From: CAZHFW01 sp964531675
GTDB taxonomy: Bacteria; Planctomycetota; Phycisphaerae; Phycisphaerales; UBA1924
Reading direction: 5' to 3'
DNA: 64,000 bases
Assembly (NCBI GenBank): GCA_964531675.1
Contig: CAZHFW010000022.1
Span: 6,911-70,910 of the forward strand
In this document: positions 36,367 to 44,633 of the stretch, piece by piece
Position numbering within the stretch: position 1 is the first letter of the stretch
Layout of the letters: the number at the start of each line of letters is the position of its first letter
The notes under the pieces: model-generated
Database searches by the model: none
Told to the model about the DNA's origin: nothing
What the model saw: the letters and a program-made list of their open reading frames with translations, nothing else
Position numbers and translations under genes: made by a program

Positions 36367-36762
36367 GTTGCTCTCTCCTTCTCTGGGCCGCTCCGAGCCC
36401 GACACGCTCAACCCCACAAGGGCCAAACCGCGCCAGCTCAAACCGGCATGTGTTGCAGAGAGAGCTATGCCTCACCTTCCTCCCATCCACCATCAATCAT
36501 CCGCCGCTCCCAGCAAAGCCCCGGTGAACCCGTACCACCTGTAACGCCCCGGCCCCCCAGCCCCCAGTTATCAACCCCATCACGCCCAGTGCCCAGTGCC
36601 TTCGGACCAAAAAACAACCCGCCCCGCGGAGGAAGTGCGGGGCGGGCTATTTGCATTCGAGCTTCTTCGGGCCGGGGACCGTTACATTCCGTCCCGAGAA
36701 GGATTCGTCACAGCAAGGAGTCCCAGCGGTATCTCAAGCCCGCGCATCGCGCGGGAGGAGAC
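36367..36762. other. intergenic region with a terminator
   Basis: These 396 bp lie between two leftward PEP-CTERM-like genes. The right part carries the terminator of the gene at 36763-37500 (36607-36648). The left part should hold the promoter of the gene at 35608-36366, but no convincing pair was found. No coding frame is supported. Confidence 0.5.
36607..36648 (-). terminator. rho-independent terminator of the PEP-CTERM-like gene at 36763-37500
   Basis: A perfect 10-bp stem (CCCGCCCCGC / GCGGGGCGGG, 36618-36646) is followed on the minus strand by TTGTTTTTT. It lies 115 bp past the stop codon. Confidence 0.8.
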
Positions 36763-37500
36763 TTACCGACGGCGACGACCAGCGACCAGGCCGCCGAGGC
36801 CGAGGACGGCCATCGCGCCGGGGGCCGGGATGACCACGGTCTTGTTGACCAGGTTCACCGCGCCCGAGGCGGAGGTGTACCAACCCTCGCCCGCGGAGCC
36901 GGGGTTCTGGTAGAAGTCAGAGAAGCCAGAGCCGATCGCGATCGGGTTGGCGCTGACGACGCCCAGACGATTGGCGGTACCCGTCTTGGCGGTGACCTGC
37001 TGCGTGACGACGTTGTAGGTGTCGAGCAGGTTGATGCCCAGGCCCGAGAGACCCGTGAAGGTCACGATCGAGAAGAAACCGGCGTTCAGGCCAGCGCCGA
37101 AGTTGACGTTGCCGTTGAACCCACCCTGGAGGCCGAGGGGGCCGAAGGGCGAGGTGGCCGAGGTGTCGTCGTAGAAACGGATCGCCACAGTCGCCGTCAG
37201 GAGCGAGCCCGCGGAGGAGCCGCTGTTGAACACCGCGAAGCTGAACTCGTCGACCGTGCCCGTGCCGGTCGAGACGAAGTCGTCGCCCCAGGTGTTCGAA
37301 AGGTTCGTGCTGGAGAACGCCAGGAGCGTGCCGCCCGCGCTGTTGTCGAACACGGTCGTGCCAGCCTCGAAGCTGGTCGAGTGGTTCGTCTGCACGCCGG
37401 TGCGGGCGTCGATGTAGATGTGCCCACCGAACTGACCGAACTCAGCCGAAGCAGCCGAAGCCACGCCGGCGACCACAAACATAGCAAGAGCCTTCTTCAC
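36763..37500 (-). CDS. secreted protein with PEP-CTERM-like sorting tail
   Basis: The 245-residue protein starts with GTG (GGAGG 6 nt upstream) and has a signal peptide VKKALAMFVVAGVASAASA. The mature part is Gly-, Ser-, Thr- and Asn-rich, with FSFAVFNSGSSAGSLLTATV and VAIRFYDDTSATSPFGPLG resembling the neighbour at 35608. It ends IPAPGAMAVLGLGG, then LVAGRRRR: the same sorting tail with Ala instead of Thr in the PxPGA motif. A candidate promoter lies at 37720-37747. It was probably duplicated from the same ancestor as its neighbour. The ligand is unknown. Confidence 0.75.
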   Translation of the reverse strand: MKKALAMFVVAGVASAASAEFGQFGGHIYIDARTGVQTNHSTSFEAGTTVFDNSAGGTLLAFSSTNLSNTWGDDFVSTGTGTVDEFSFAVFNSGSSAGSLLTATVAIRFYDDTSATSPFGPLGLQGGFNGNVNFGAGLNAGFFSIVTFTGLSGLGINLLDTYNVVTQQVTAKTGTANRLGVVSANPIAIGSGFSDFYQNPGSAGEGWYTSASGAVNLVNKTVVIPAPGAMAVLGLGGLVAGRRRR

Positions 37501-37902
37501 GTCTGTCCTCCTATGCCCCAGGGACCCGCGCGCGGTGCGCTTCGTGCGCGTGGCCAGGTCCCCGATGCAAGTGCGGGCTGAGGAGGTGGTTCTCTCGCAG
37601 TTTCCGACCCGATGCACACGCACGAGGTCTCGGCATGTCGGAAAACACGCCGCGGCACAAAACACCGGTCAACCGCGAAATCAAACCCTCTCTCAGTCCG
37701 GTCTGTCTCTCAAGAGCAGGTTTAACCGAACCCTCAGGGGGGGTCAAGCAAGTTTTGCCGTCATTTTCCTTGCCAACATCTGTTTTTGTACTTTGTTCGG
37801 TACTTTCGGCGTTCTCGGAGCCCGGTTTTGCCAGGGATTCCCCCTTTCGGGAGCCGGCCCAAACAGATTTCGACGGTCCGCGGCGCCCCAATCCGAGCCC
37901 GC
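37501..37902. other. intergenic region with an AT-richer core
   Basis: These 402 bp separate two leftward genes. The part from about 37660 to 37820 is clearly AT-richer than the genes around it and includes the minus-strand promoter candidate at 37720-37747 and T-rich runs near 37780. No coding frame is supported. Confidence 0.5.
37720..37747 (-). promoter_or_regulatory. candidate promoter for the gene at 36763-37500
   Basis: On the minus strand TTGACC (37742-37747) is followed after 16 bp by TTAAAC (37720-37725). It would leave a 5' leader of about 210 nt, which is long for this window and makes the call tentative. Confidence 0.4.
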
Positions 37903-38472
37903 TCAGTCCCCGTGCCGCTGCCGCAGCTTGGCCGAAAGCCGCAGAAGCAGGTGCACCCGCTCAAACTCGTTGAGCCAGTCCTGCAGCGACGCCGCAATCT
38001 GGTCCGCGGGCAACTCCGCGCCGGGCAACGGGCACGCCGGCCCGAGCTGCGTCGCCGCCGCGTAACGGAACCGCGCGAGCAGCTTGTCACCCGCCAGACC
38101 CACGAACTCGTGATCCTCATTCAGGAACAGCACCGTGGGCACGCGGTTCCCGCCGCAGATCTTCACCAGGTCTGACAGGTCCCTGTGCTGATCCCGGTCC
38201 ACGAAGCGCACGTGCACCGTCGACGCCGCCTTGGCGAAGTGGTCGAAGAAAGGACACTGCTGCACGCAGTCCCCGCACCACATCCCCGAAATCACCAGCA
38301 CCGGCATGTGCCGCGTGAAACCCCTGAGCAGCTCCGTCTGCGCCGGCGTCAGCTTCACCCGCTCGTGCATCCGCTTCCAGTTGTCCTGCTGATCAGGACT
38401 CCCCGTCTTCACGTACTGGTCATACGCAAGACCCGCCTGGAACTTCGCACGCAGCATCTCCGTGGTCACCAT
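37903..38472 (-). CDS. thioredoxin-fold protein
   Basis: The 189-residue protein has a thioredoxin-like fold in its middle: PVLVISGMWCGDCVQQCPFF with the redox pair C66 and C69 (CGDC), then VHVRFVDRDQHRDLSDLVK and a cis-Pro segment NRVPTVLFLNED. A further cysteine (C73) is near. No signal peptide is seen, so it acts in the cytosol. This matches thioredoxin-family proteins common in Bacteroidetes and planctomycetes. TAGCGT lies 6 nt before the ATG and no ribosome site is seen, so the mRNA may be leaderless. The redox partner is unknown. Confidence 0.75.
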   Translation of the reverse strand: MVTTEMLRAKFQAGLAYDQYVKTGSPDQQDNWKRMHERVKLTPAQTELLRGFTRHMPVLVISGMWCGDCVQQCPFFDHFAKAASTVHVRFVDRDQHRDLSDLVKICGGNRVPTVLFLNEDHEFVGLAGDKLLARFRYAAATQLGPACPLPGAELPADQIAASLQDWLNEFERVHLLLRLSAKLRQRHGD

Positions 38473-38505
38473 GTTCCAACGCTAGGCCCACGTCCGAACC
38501 CGCGC

Positions 38506-38913
38506 TCACCCAAGCAAATACAAGAGTGTCCCACCCCCCACCGCGACCACCGCCGCCGACTGCGCCAGACACCCCGAACCCGCCGCCCCAAGCACCGCCT
38601 CCGCGTTGATCACCCGCGGAATCAAGGGCCGGTCCTGCTCCGACGCGTCGTACACCTCAAACACATCCGACTCCCCGAGCTGCTTCTTCATCGTCTCCAG
38701 CACAATCAGCCCGTCCTGATCCGCCCACATCAACACGAACGGCGGCGGCGTCTCCGCGACGTCCTTGGCCTCCTTCAGACCAAGCTTCCCCAGGAACCGG
38801 ATCTGCTTGATGAACGTGATCTTGTTGCGAGGCGTCCGCACCACCACCACCGACCGCAACGACAAGGGCCCGCCCGCCCCGCCGCCCATTCCCGATCGTT
38901 CCGTCGTTTCCAT
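38506..38913 (-). CDS. ribosomal protein L7/L12 C-terminal-domain-like protein with C-terminal membrane segment
   Basis: The 135-residue protein carries a segment that strongly resembles the L7/L12 C-terminal domain: KITFIKQIRFLGKLGLKEAK, with LGLKEAKD matching the conserved helix that binds translational GTPases. It continues as LETMKKQLGESDVFEVYD, like the second helix and last strand. It lacks the L12 dimerisation domain and has a hydrophobic end (QSAAVVAVGGGTLLYLLG) that could anchor it in the membrane. The first 20 residues are Gly-rich. The gene lies between mutS and the thioredoxin gene, both leftward. The role is unknown. Confidence 0.65.
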   Translation of the reverse strand: METTERSGMGGGAGGPLSLRSVVVVRTPRNKITFIKQIRFLGKLGLKEAKDVAETPPPFVLMWADQDGLIVLETMKKQLGESDVFEVYDASEQDRPLIPRVINAEAVLGAAGSGCLAQSAAVVAVGGGTLLYLLG

Positions 38914-38982
38914 GCCGTTCAGAATCGGCCCAAAGCCCGGGCAGCCTGCGAATTCCGCCCCCCGGGCGTGCCGGCCCAGCGC

Positions 38983-41844
38983 TTAATCTTCATCCAGCAT
39001 CCGCCGCAGCTCACGCAGCTCATCGAACGCCTGCATCGGCGAGAGCTGCTCGATCTTCACTTCCGCCAGCCGATCCAGCGCCGGATGCCTCATGTACTCG
39101 GTAAAGAGCGACATCTGGGGCGCGGGCTCAGGCTTGGCCTTGCCCTTCCGCTCCTCGCGCCCCGATTCGACCCGGGCCGCCTCGCCCCGCACCGCCCGCA
39201 GCTCCGCGCCGGTGTGCTCCACCGCGAGGGACTTGAGCACCTCCCGCGCCCGCTCGATCACACCCGCGGGCAGACCCGCCAACCGCGCGACATGGATGCC
39301 GTAGGACTGATCGGTCCGCCCCGGACTGATTCGATGCAGGAACACGATCTGGGCCGCCGGATCCCCCGGAGGCCACTCCCGCACCTCGACGTGCAGGTTC
39401 TGCACCTTGCCCGGATACAGATCCGCAAGCTCCGTCAGCTCGTGATAGTGCGTCGCAAAGAGTGTGCGCGGAGGCGCCGCTGACCGGGCACGCGACCGCA
39501 CACCGGCCGAGCTCGCGTCCGCGCTCTCGGAATCTCTTCCCCCGTCTTCGCTCCATCGCTCGGTCGCTTGCTCGCCCGCTCTGGCCAGATACTCCGCGAT
39601 CCCCCACGCCAGCGACAGGCCATCGAGCGTGCTCGTGCCGCGTCCGATCTCATCGAGCACGACCAGACTCTTCCCCGTCGCGTGGTGCAGAATGTTGGCC
39701 GTCTCGATCATCTCCACCATGAACGTGGACTGGCCCGAGTGCAGCGCATCGTCGGCGCCGATCCGCGTGAAGATCCGATCCGTCACGCCGATCCGCGCCG
39801 CCTGCGCGGGAACGAAGCTCCCCGCGTGCGCCAGCAGCACCAGCAGCGCCGTTTGCCTGATGAACGTGCTCTTGCCCGCCATGTTCGGGCCGGTGATCAG
39901 CGCCACCGGCGCCGCCGCCTCGCCCGCGCCGAGCCTCACGTCGTTGGGCACGAAGTTGGTCCCGAGCGTCTGCTCGAGCACCGGGTGCCTTCCTTGCGTG
40001 ACCTCGAGCACCGCCTCCGCGCACATCACAGGCCTGACCCACCCGCGCCGGTGGGCCCTCTCGGCAAACCCCAGGAGCACGTCAAGCTCCGCGACCGCCT
40101 GCGCGAACTCCTGGCACTGAGGCAGAAGCTCCCGCGCCTGCACGCAGAACCCGTCGAAGAGCACCCGCTCCCGCTCCACCGCGCGCGACTCCGCGGTCGT
40201 CACCTTCGCCTCAAAGTCCTGAAGCTCGGGCGTCGTGTACCGCTCCGCGTTCTTGAGCGTCTGCTTCCGCGAGAGCTCCGCGGGCGCTCGCTTGGACTGC
40301 GCCGCAGGGAGCTCGATGTAGTACCCGAAGATCTTGTTGAACCCCACCTTGATCCCGGGCAGGTTGTGCCGCTCCGCCAGCTCCTGCTGGTACTTGGCAA
40401 GCCACGACCCCGCGTCACGCTGCAACGTCCGCGCCTCATCCAGCGCCGCGTCCACGCCGTCGCGGATCAAGCCCCCCTCGCGCAAATGCGGCGGCGGCGC
40501 GTCCACGCAAAACCTCAGAATCTCCGCCGCCAAAGGCGCCAGCGCCTCGCGCAACTCTTCCAGCGTCGCCCTGTACCCCGCCAGCGCCGGCGCATTGCCG
40601 ATCACCGCGGTCAACGCGTCGATCTGCGTCAGCGACTTGCCCAGCGCCGTCAGATCGCGAGGCGTCGCCCGCGCCAGCGCGATGCGCCCGCCGATGCGGG
40701 CCACGTCCTGCACTTCCGACAGCGCCGCGCCGAGCTGATCGGCGGTCTGCCGCGCCTCCACGAGCATCCCCACCGCGTCGTGCCGCGCCTCGATCGCCGC
40801 CTGCTCGCCCAGAGGCCGCACAAGCCACTCACGCAGCAGCCGCTTGCCCATCGCCGTCCGGCACGAAGATGCTCCTGTCAGGAACACGCCAAGCAGCGAC
40901 CCCTCGATCCCACCCGAAGGCGACCCGGGACCCTGCCCTCGGATCGTCCCTTCCACTTCCAGCGCCCGCAGGCTCACCGCATCAACGACGCAGCCGCGGG
41001 CCGGATCCTCGCGCCGCGGCGGCCGCAGATGTGCCAGCGTCGCCCGCGGGATCATCCCCCCCGCCTTGGCGCCTTCGGCCTCTCCCGCAGCCGTCTGCGT
41101 GTCCTTCAGATACGCGATCACCGCCCCCGCGGGCGCGACCAGCGCATCGTCGTCGCGAAGCCCGAAGCCCGCCAGGGTCGCAACCCCGAACTGGCCCTTG
41201 AGCGCCCGCAACGCCTCATCATGCCGGAAATGCCACGCGGGCCTGGGCGTCCCCGAGAGCCCCAGCGCCTTGAGGACGCGCTCGATCCGCGCCGGCGTCT
41301 TCCCGTCCGCGTTCACCGCGTACAGCACCTCGCGCACGCCGCGCCGCGCCAGCTCATCCACAAGCCCCGCGCCCGAAGCCTGCACCAGCACGAACGAACC
41401 GGTGGACACCTCCACCACCGCCAGCGCCGCAGGCGAAAGCTCGCCCTCACCCGTGAAACACACCGCCGCCAGCGTGCTCGGCGCATCGTGCTCAAGAAGC
41501 TGCTCATCCACCAGCGTGCCGGGCGTAAGCACCCGCGTCACCGCCCGCGCCACCAGCCCCTTGGCCTTGCTGGCCTCCTCGACCTGCTCGCACACCGCCA
41601 CCCGCATCCCCAGAGCGATCATCCGGCGCAGGTACGTCTCGAGCTGATGAAAAGGCACCCCCGCCAGCGGCACGCCGCCCTGCCTCTGCGTCAGCGTCAG
41701 CCCGATCGCCTTCGACACGTTCACCGCGTCGTCGTCGAACATCTCATAGAAGTCCCCGATGCGGAACATCAGCACGCAATCGGGGTACTGCCGCTTGAAG
41801 CGGTAGTACTGCTGCATCGCAGGCGTTTCGCGGGGGTCGGCCAT
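38983..41844 (-). CDS. mutS: DNA mismatch repair ATPase MutS
   Basis: MutS recognises mismatches and starts repair with MutL. The 953-residue protein has the Phe-X-Glu mismatch motif in MFRIGDFYEMFDDDA near residue 30, the Walker A motif GPNMAGKST at about 652-660, DEIGRGTSTLDGLSLAWGIA, and TLFATHYHELTEL. An insertion of about 30 residues rich in Ser, Arg and Ala (about 762-791) sits just before TLFATHYHEL, which is unusual. I chose the ATG at 41844 because the family begins there; earlier ATGs exist at 41865 and 41889. No mutL is in the window. Confidence 0.95.
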   Translation of the reverse strand: MADPRETPAMQQYYRFKRQYPDCVLMFRIGDFYEMFDDDAVNVSKAIGLTLTQRQGGVPLAGVPFHQLETYLRRMIALGMRVAVCEQVEEASKAKGLVARAVTRVLTPGTLVDEQLLEHDAPSTLAAVCFTGEGELSPAALAVVEVSTGSFVLVQASGAGLVDELARRGVREVLYAVNADGKTPARIERVLKALGLSGTPRPAWHFRHDEALRALKGQFGVATLAGFGLRDDDALVAPAGAVIAYLKDTQTAAGEAEGAKAGGMIPRATLAHLRPPRREDPARGCVVDAVSLRALEVEGTIRGQGPGSPSGGIEGSLLGVFLTGASSCRTAMGKRLLREWLVRPLGEQAAIEARHDAVGMLVEARQTADQLGAALSEVQDVARIGGRIALARATPRDLTALGKSLTQIDALTAVIGNAPALAGYRATLEELREALAPLAAEILRFCVDAPPPHLREGGLIRDGVDAALDEARTLQRDAGSWLAKYQQELAERHNLPGIKVGFNKIFGYYIELPAAQSKRAPAELSRKQTLKNAERYTTPELQDFEAKVTTAESRAVERERVLFDGFCVQARELLPQCQEFAQAVAELDVLLGFAERAHRRGWVRPVMCAEAVLEVTQGRHPVLEQTLGTNFVPNDVRLGAGEAAAPVALITGPNMAGKSTFIRQTALLVLLAHAGSFVPAQAARIGVTDRIFTRIGADDALHSGQSTFMVEMIETANILHHATGKSLVVLDEIGRGTSTLDGLSLAWGIAEYLARAGEQATERWSEDGGRDSESADASSAGVRSRARSAAPPRTLFATHYHELTELADLYPGKVQNLHVEVREWPPGDPAAQIVFLHRISPGRTDQSYGIHVARLAGLPAGVIERAREVLKSLAVEHTGAELRAVRGEAARVESGREERKGKAKPEPAPQMSLFTEYMRHPALDRLAEVKIEQLSPMQAFDELRELRRMLDED

Positions 41845-41927
41845 GGGGAGGACAGCGTAGAACATCCGCCCGCCCGCCGCCTCCCCCATCGACACCCGCG
41901 AGGCCAGTCCCCCCAAGCCCCCACCCC

Positions 41928-42782
41928 TCAAAACAGCAACCGGAACCCCAGCGTCACCGCCAGCGCTGTCTCCGGCCTGTGGTCCAGGTCCCGGGCCAGC
42001 GGGATCGACACCGACGCCTCCGCCGCCCAGCGCCTTCCTTCATAAAGGATCCCGGGCGAGACGAACATCTCCCAGTCCGCGTTGGTTTCGTAGCGACCGT
42101 TCAGCTCGAGCTGCGCATACCACGCCCCGGGCGTGTCCGCCTCCCACGCCGCGGGCTCGATTCTGTAGAGATACGCCGCATCCGCGCGCAGCGCGTCCGC
42201 GAGCTGATCACCGAACATGAGCGGCTCGGACACCGATCCGGTCGTCAGCAGGTACTGCGCCGATACGCTCACGCCGTGCCGCCCCGAGATCGTCGTCATC
42301 ACCGCGCCGAAGATCGGATCCACCGAGTCGGACGAGAACTGATCAGAGCCCAGCGGCGCCTGCACGCCGCCGAACACCATGACCCGCGTCGTGTCGATCG
42401 GCCCGCGATCGGACTTCCACACCCGGAGCCTCGCCAGAAACGTCGGATCCGCAAATCCCGAGTCGTGGTCGCTCTGTTCCGACGCCGACCCCGCATGATG
42501 CTGGACCGTCTCGAACCGCACCGGCACATCCGCCCGCAGCGAGAAGTTCCCCGTCACGCCGTAGGTGACGCTGGTCTCCCACGTCATCACGTTGGCCTCG
42601 CGCCGCATGCTCGTCGGATCATCATCGAGGCGTTCGATGCGGAGCTTCTGATTCACCGTCCACGCGCCCACGCCAGGCTGGGTCGCCGCCGGCGTGTTGG
42701 TCGCCTCCTGCCCCGACGCCAGCATCGCGAGCATCCCGCCCAGACCCGTTCCGATCATCGTCCTGCGCAACCTGGTCTTCAT
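41928..42782 (-). CDS. outer-membrane beta-barrel protein (MetA-pathway/transporter-like)
   Basis: The 284-residue protein has a signal peptide ending near MLASGQEA and alternating hydrophobic strands to a C-terminal Phe (VTLGFRLLF), typical of outer-membrane barrels. The pattern VTGNFSLRADVPVRFE, with SGFADPTFLARLRVWKS, resembles the phenol-degradation MetA-like transporter family. GGAGGT precedes the ATG at 42782. The HMA lipoprotein gene lies 108 bp upstream in the same direction, so it could be part of a metal-related export unit. The cargo is unknown. Confidence 0.6.
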   Translation of the reverse strand: MKTRLRRTMIGTGLGGMLAMLASGQEATNTPAATQPGVGAWTVNQKLRIERLDDDPTSMRREANVMTWETSVTYGVTGNFSLRADVPVRFETVQHHAGSASEQSDHDSGFADPTFLARLRVWKSDRGPIDTTRVMVFGGVQAPLGSDQFSSDSVDPIFGAVMTTISGRHGVSVSAQYLLTTGSVSEPLMFGDQLADALRADAAYLYRIEPAAWEADTPGAWYAQLELNGRYETNADWEMFVSPGILYEGRRWAAEASVSIPLARDLDHRPETALAVTLGFRLLF

Positions 42783-42890
42783 CGATCGACCTCCAATCGC
42801 TCCCGCGCAGCGATCCCGCACGGGAGCGTGCTCTTCCTTCAACTCAGCCTTGTTCCTTGGAACCAGCCTTCTTCCTTGAACCTCACCGGC

Positions 42891-43325
42891 TTACTTGGAC
42901 TCAACCTTCACGAGCGTGAACCCGCTGGAGTCCACCGCCTTCCACAGGTCCTTCCGGCTCGGCTTGGCATCGCCCGTGAGCCCCACGTGCACCACACCCT
43001 TCTCCAGGTCCACGTGCACGCCCTTCACGCCCTCCACCCGGCTCAGCACCGAGTCGATGTTCGATGAGCACAAGGGGCACGAAAGCCCGTGCACCCACAA
43101 CGTCGCCGACGTGCCGGTCAGAGGCTCCGTCGAGGTCGCAAGCTCCGCCGCAGCGCGGGCCTCTTCCGACGTCAACTCTCCCGCCTCGTCCCGCGTCTTC
43201 ATCGCGGCTCCCCCACCCGAGCCCCCGCCGGACGACGCACAACCCGCCAGAACGACGCTCCCGATCAAGAGCGACAAGCCCCAAACCAACACGCCAGCGA
43301 ACAGCCCAGAAATCTCGCGCTTCAT
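42891..43325 (-). CDS. lipoprotein with heavy-metal-associated (HMA) domain
   Basis: The 144-residue protein has a lipoprotein signal ending in VVLAGC (C29 lipidated), a Gly/Ser linker, then an HMA domain with the metal-binding pair C83 and C86 in HGLSCPLCSSNI and DSVLSRVEGVKGVHVDLE. In this family the Cys pair binds Cu(I), Zn(II) or Hg(II). Here the domain would be in the periplasm or on the outer membrane, which is unusual for HMA proteins. The ATG at 43325 is preceded by an AT-poor region without an obvious ribosome site. A Cys-rich protein and a beta-barrel flank it. Confidence 0.72.
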   Translation of the reverse strand: MKREISGLFAGVLVWGLSLLIGSVVLAGCASSGGGSGGGAAMKTRDEAGELTSEEARAAAELATSTEPLTGTSATLWVHGLSCPLCSSNIDSVLSRVEGVKGVHVDLEKGVVHVGLTGDAKPSRKDLWKAVDSSGFTLVKVESK

Positions 43326-43506
43326 GGTGAAACTCCCGGTCCGCGCACCCGCCCGCAGCCCATGCCGCGACGTTCGCGCGCAGACCATCCCCCGGCCGCG
43401 CCGGGTTCCTGTGATTGAAATGTGCCTGGATTTGATGTGAGCTTGAAACGACCGCCGGAGATCGACCACGCGCTGTGCGCGCAGTCCCGCCCAGTTCAGG
43501 CCTCCG

Positions 43507-43935
43507 CTAGGTCTGTCGCACGCACAGGCGCGCCCGCGTCGGCGTCAACGCGTCGATCGCGCCACGCTCCGCACCATGCCCACCAAAGCGAGGCGACGCC
43601 GCGCCGAACCGCGCCGGCACGCCCGTGGTCTCGGGATTCAACGCCTTGATCTCAAGCTGACCCGACGCCACCCGCGCCGGCTCCGGCGTCGGCCGCGGCT
43701 GCACCGGCGCTTGTCCCATCCCGCACCCGCACGAATCAAACGGCGTGCAGCAAGGGCAGCTCTCGACACTCGCGTCGGCCTCCCCAGCCGTCTCCGCATC
43801 CTCCGCACACGACTCCGCCGCCGACCCCACCACAACGCCCGACAGGCCGCCCAGAACGCCGCGCAGCCCGAGCGACTGCCCGAGCAGCATCAGCAGGCTC
43901 AGCACCACCATCGGGATGACACGGTCGACTCGCAC
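43507..43935 (-). CDS. exported Cys-rich protein of unknown function
   Basis: The 142-residue product has a hydrophobic N-terminus (VIPMVVLSLLMLLGQSLGL) that could be a signal anchor, followed by ESCAEDAETAGEADASVESC and PCCTPFDSCGCGMG, a dense cysteine patch that could bind metal. The rest is Pro/Arg-rich. It begins with GTG at 43935. TAGAGT lies 6 nt upstream, compatible with a leaderless start; an ATG eight codons further in is the alternative. Position next to the HMA lipoprotein gene suggests a metal-related role. Confidence 0.5.
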   Translation of the reverse strand: MRVDRVIPMVVLSLLMLLGQSLGLRGVLGGLSGVVVGSAAESCAEDAETAGEADASVESCPCCTPFDSCGCGMGQAPVQPRPTPEPARVASGQLEIKALNPETTGVPARFGAASPRFGGHGAERGAIDALTPTRARLCVRQT

Positions 43936-44015
43936 GGCAGAACTCTATCGCCCAATACCCCCGGGGGGTTCTCAAATTTCGACCTTCGGCACACGGGCCC
44001 CTTATGAGGGGACCA

Positions 44016-44561
44016 TCAGCCCTCAAACAGGGTCGGCTCGTACCGACCCGTCACCTTGGCTTCATGATCGAGCAGCGCCCGCTTCCACTCCAATCCAGCA
44101 CTGAACCCCCACAAACTTCCGTCGGCCGCCACCACCCGATGGCATGGGATCACGATCGGCAATCGGTTGGCCCCGCACGCCGCCGCAGCCGACCTGGCTC
44201 CGTCCGCATCCCCCACGCGCCGCGCCAGCTCGCCATACGAGATCGTCGCGCCCAGCGGAACGCGCACGAGTTCCTCCCACACCCGCTCCTGGTACGCCGT
44301 TCCGCGAATCACCCGCGGCACGTCAAACGCTCGAAGCTCGCCGCGGAAGTACGCACCAAGCTCGCGTTCGAACTGGTCGAGCACGCGATGCTCCACGTCC
44401 ATCGCCGCCGCTTCCAGCGCCGCCCAATCGCGCGAAAGCTCCGCGTCCCTCACGCGCCCGAGCCACACGCCAAGCAATCCATCATCGCACGCGATCGCGA
44501 CCACCTCGCCGCCGGGCGTGCGGATGCTCCGCTTCACGCAGTGTTCAGGAACGCCGTCCAT
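44016..44561 (-). CDS. ogt: methylated-DNA-[protein]-cysteine S-methyltransferase
   Basis: The 181-residue protein removes methyl groups from O6-methylguanine in DNA by transferring them to a cysteine in a one-time reaction. The active-site motif is IPCHRVV with C140, followed by GSLWGFSAGLEWKRALL. The DNA-binding helix is in ISYGELARRVGDADGARSAA. The start is uncertain: ATG at 44561 gives a normal domain length, while a TTG at 44615 would add 18 residues with no family match. It lies alone between other leftward genes. Confidence 0.87.
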   Translation of the reverse strand: MDGVPEHCVKRSIRTPGGEVVAIACDDGLLGVWLGRVRDAELSRDWAALEAAAMDVEHRVLDQFERELGAYFRGELRAFDVPRVIRGTAYQERVWEELVRVPLGATISYGELARRVGDADGARSAAAACGANRLPIVIPCHRVVAADGSLWGFSAGLEWKRALLDHEAKVTGRYEPTLFEG

Positions 44562-44633
44562 GCACGCGCCGCTGCGCGTGTTGGACCGCTCCGCCTTTGG
44601 CGCTCCGCGCTCCAAGGCCCTGTTCCTCCGGGA

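Noticed and set aside
39568..42045. 825-codon rightward frame opposite mutS
   Set aside because: mutS has all family motifs; the rightward product is an Arg/Pro/His-rich antisense artefact.
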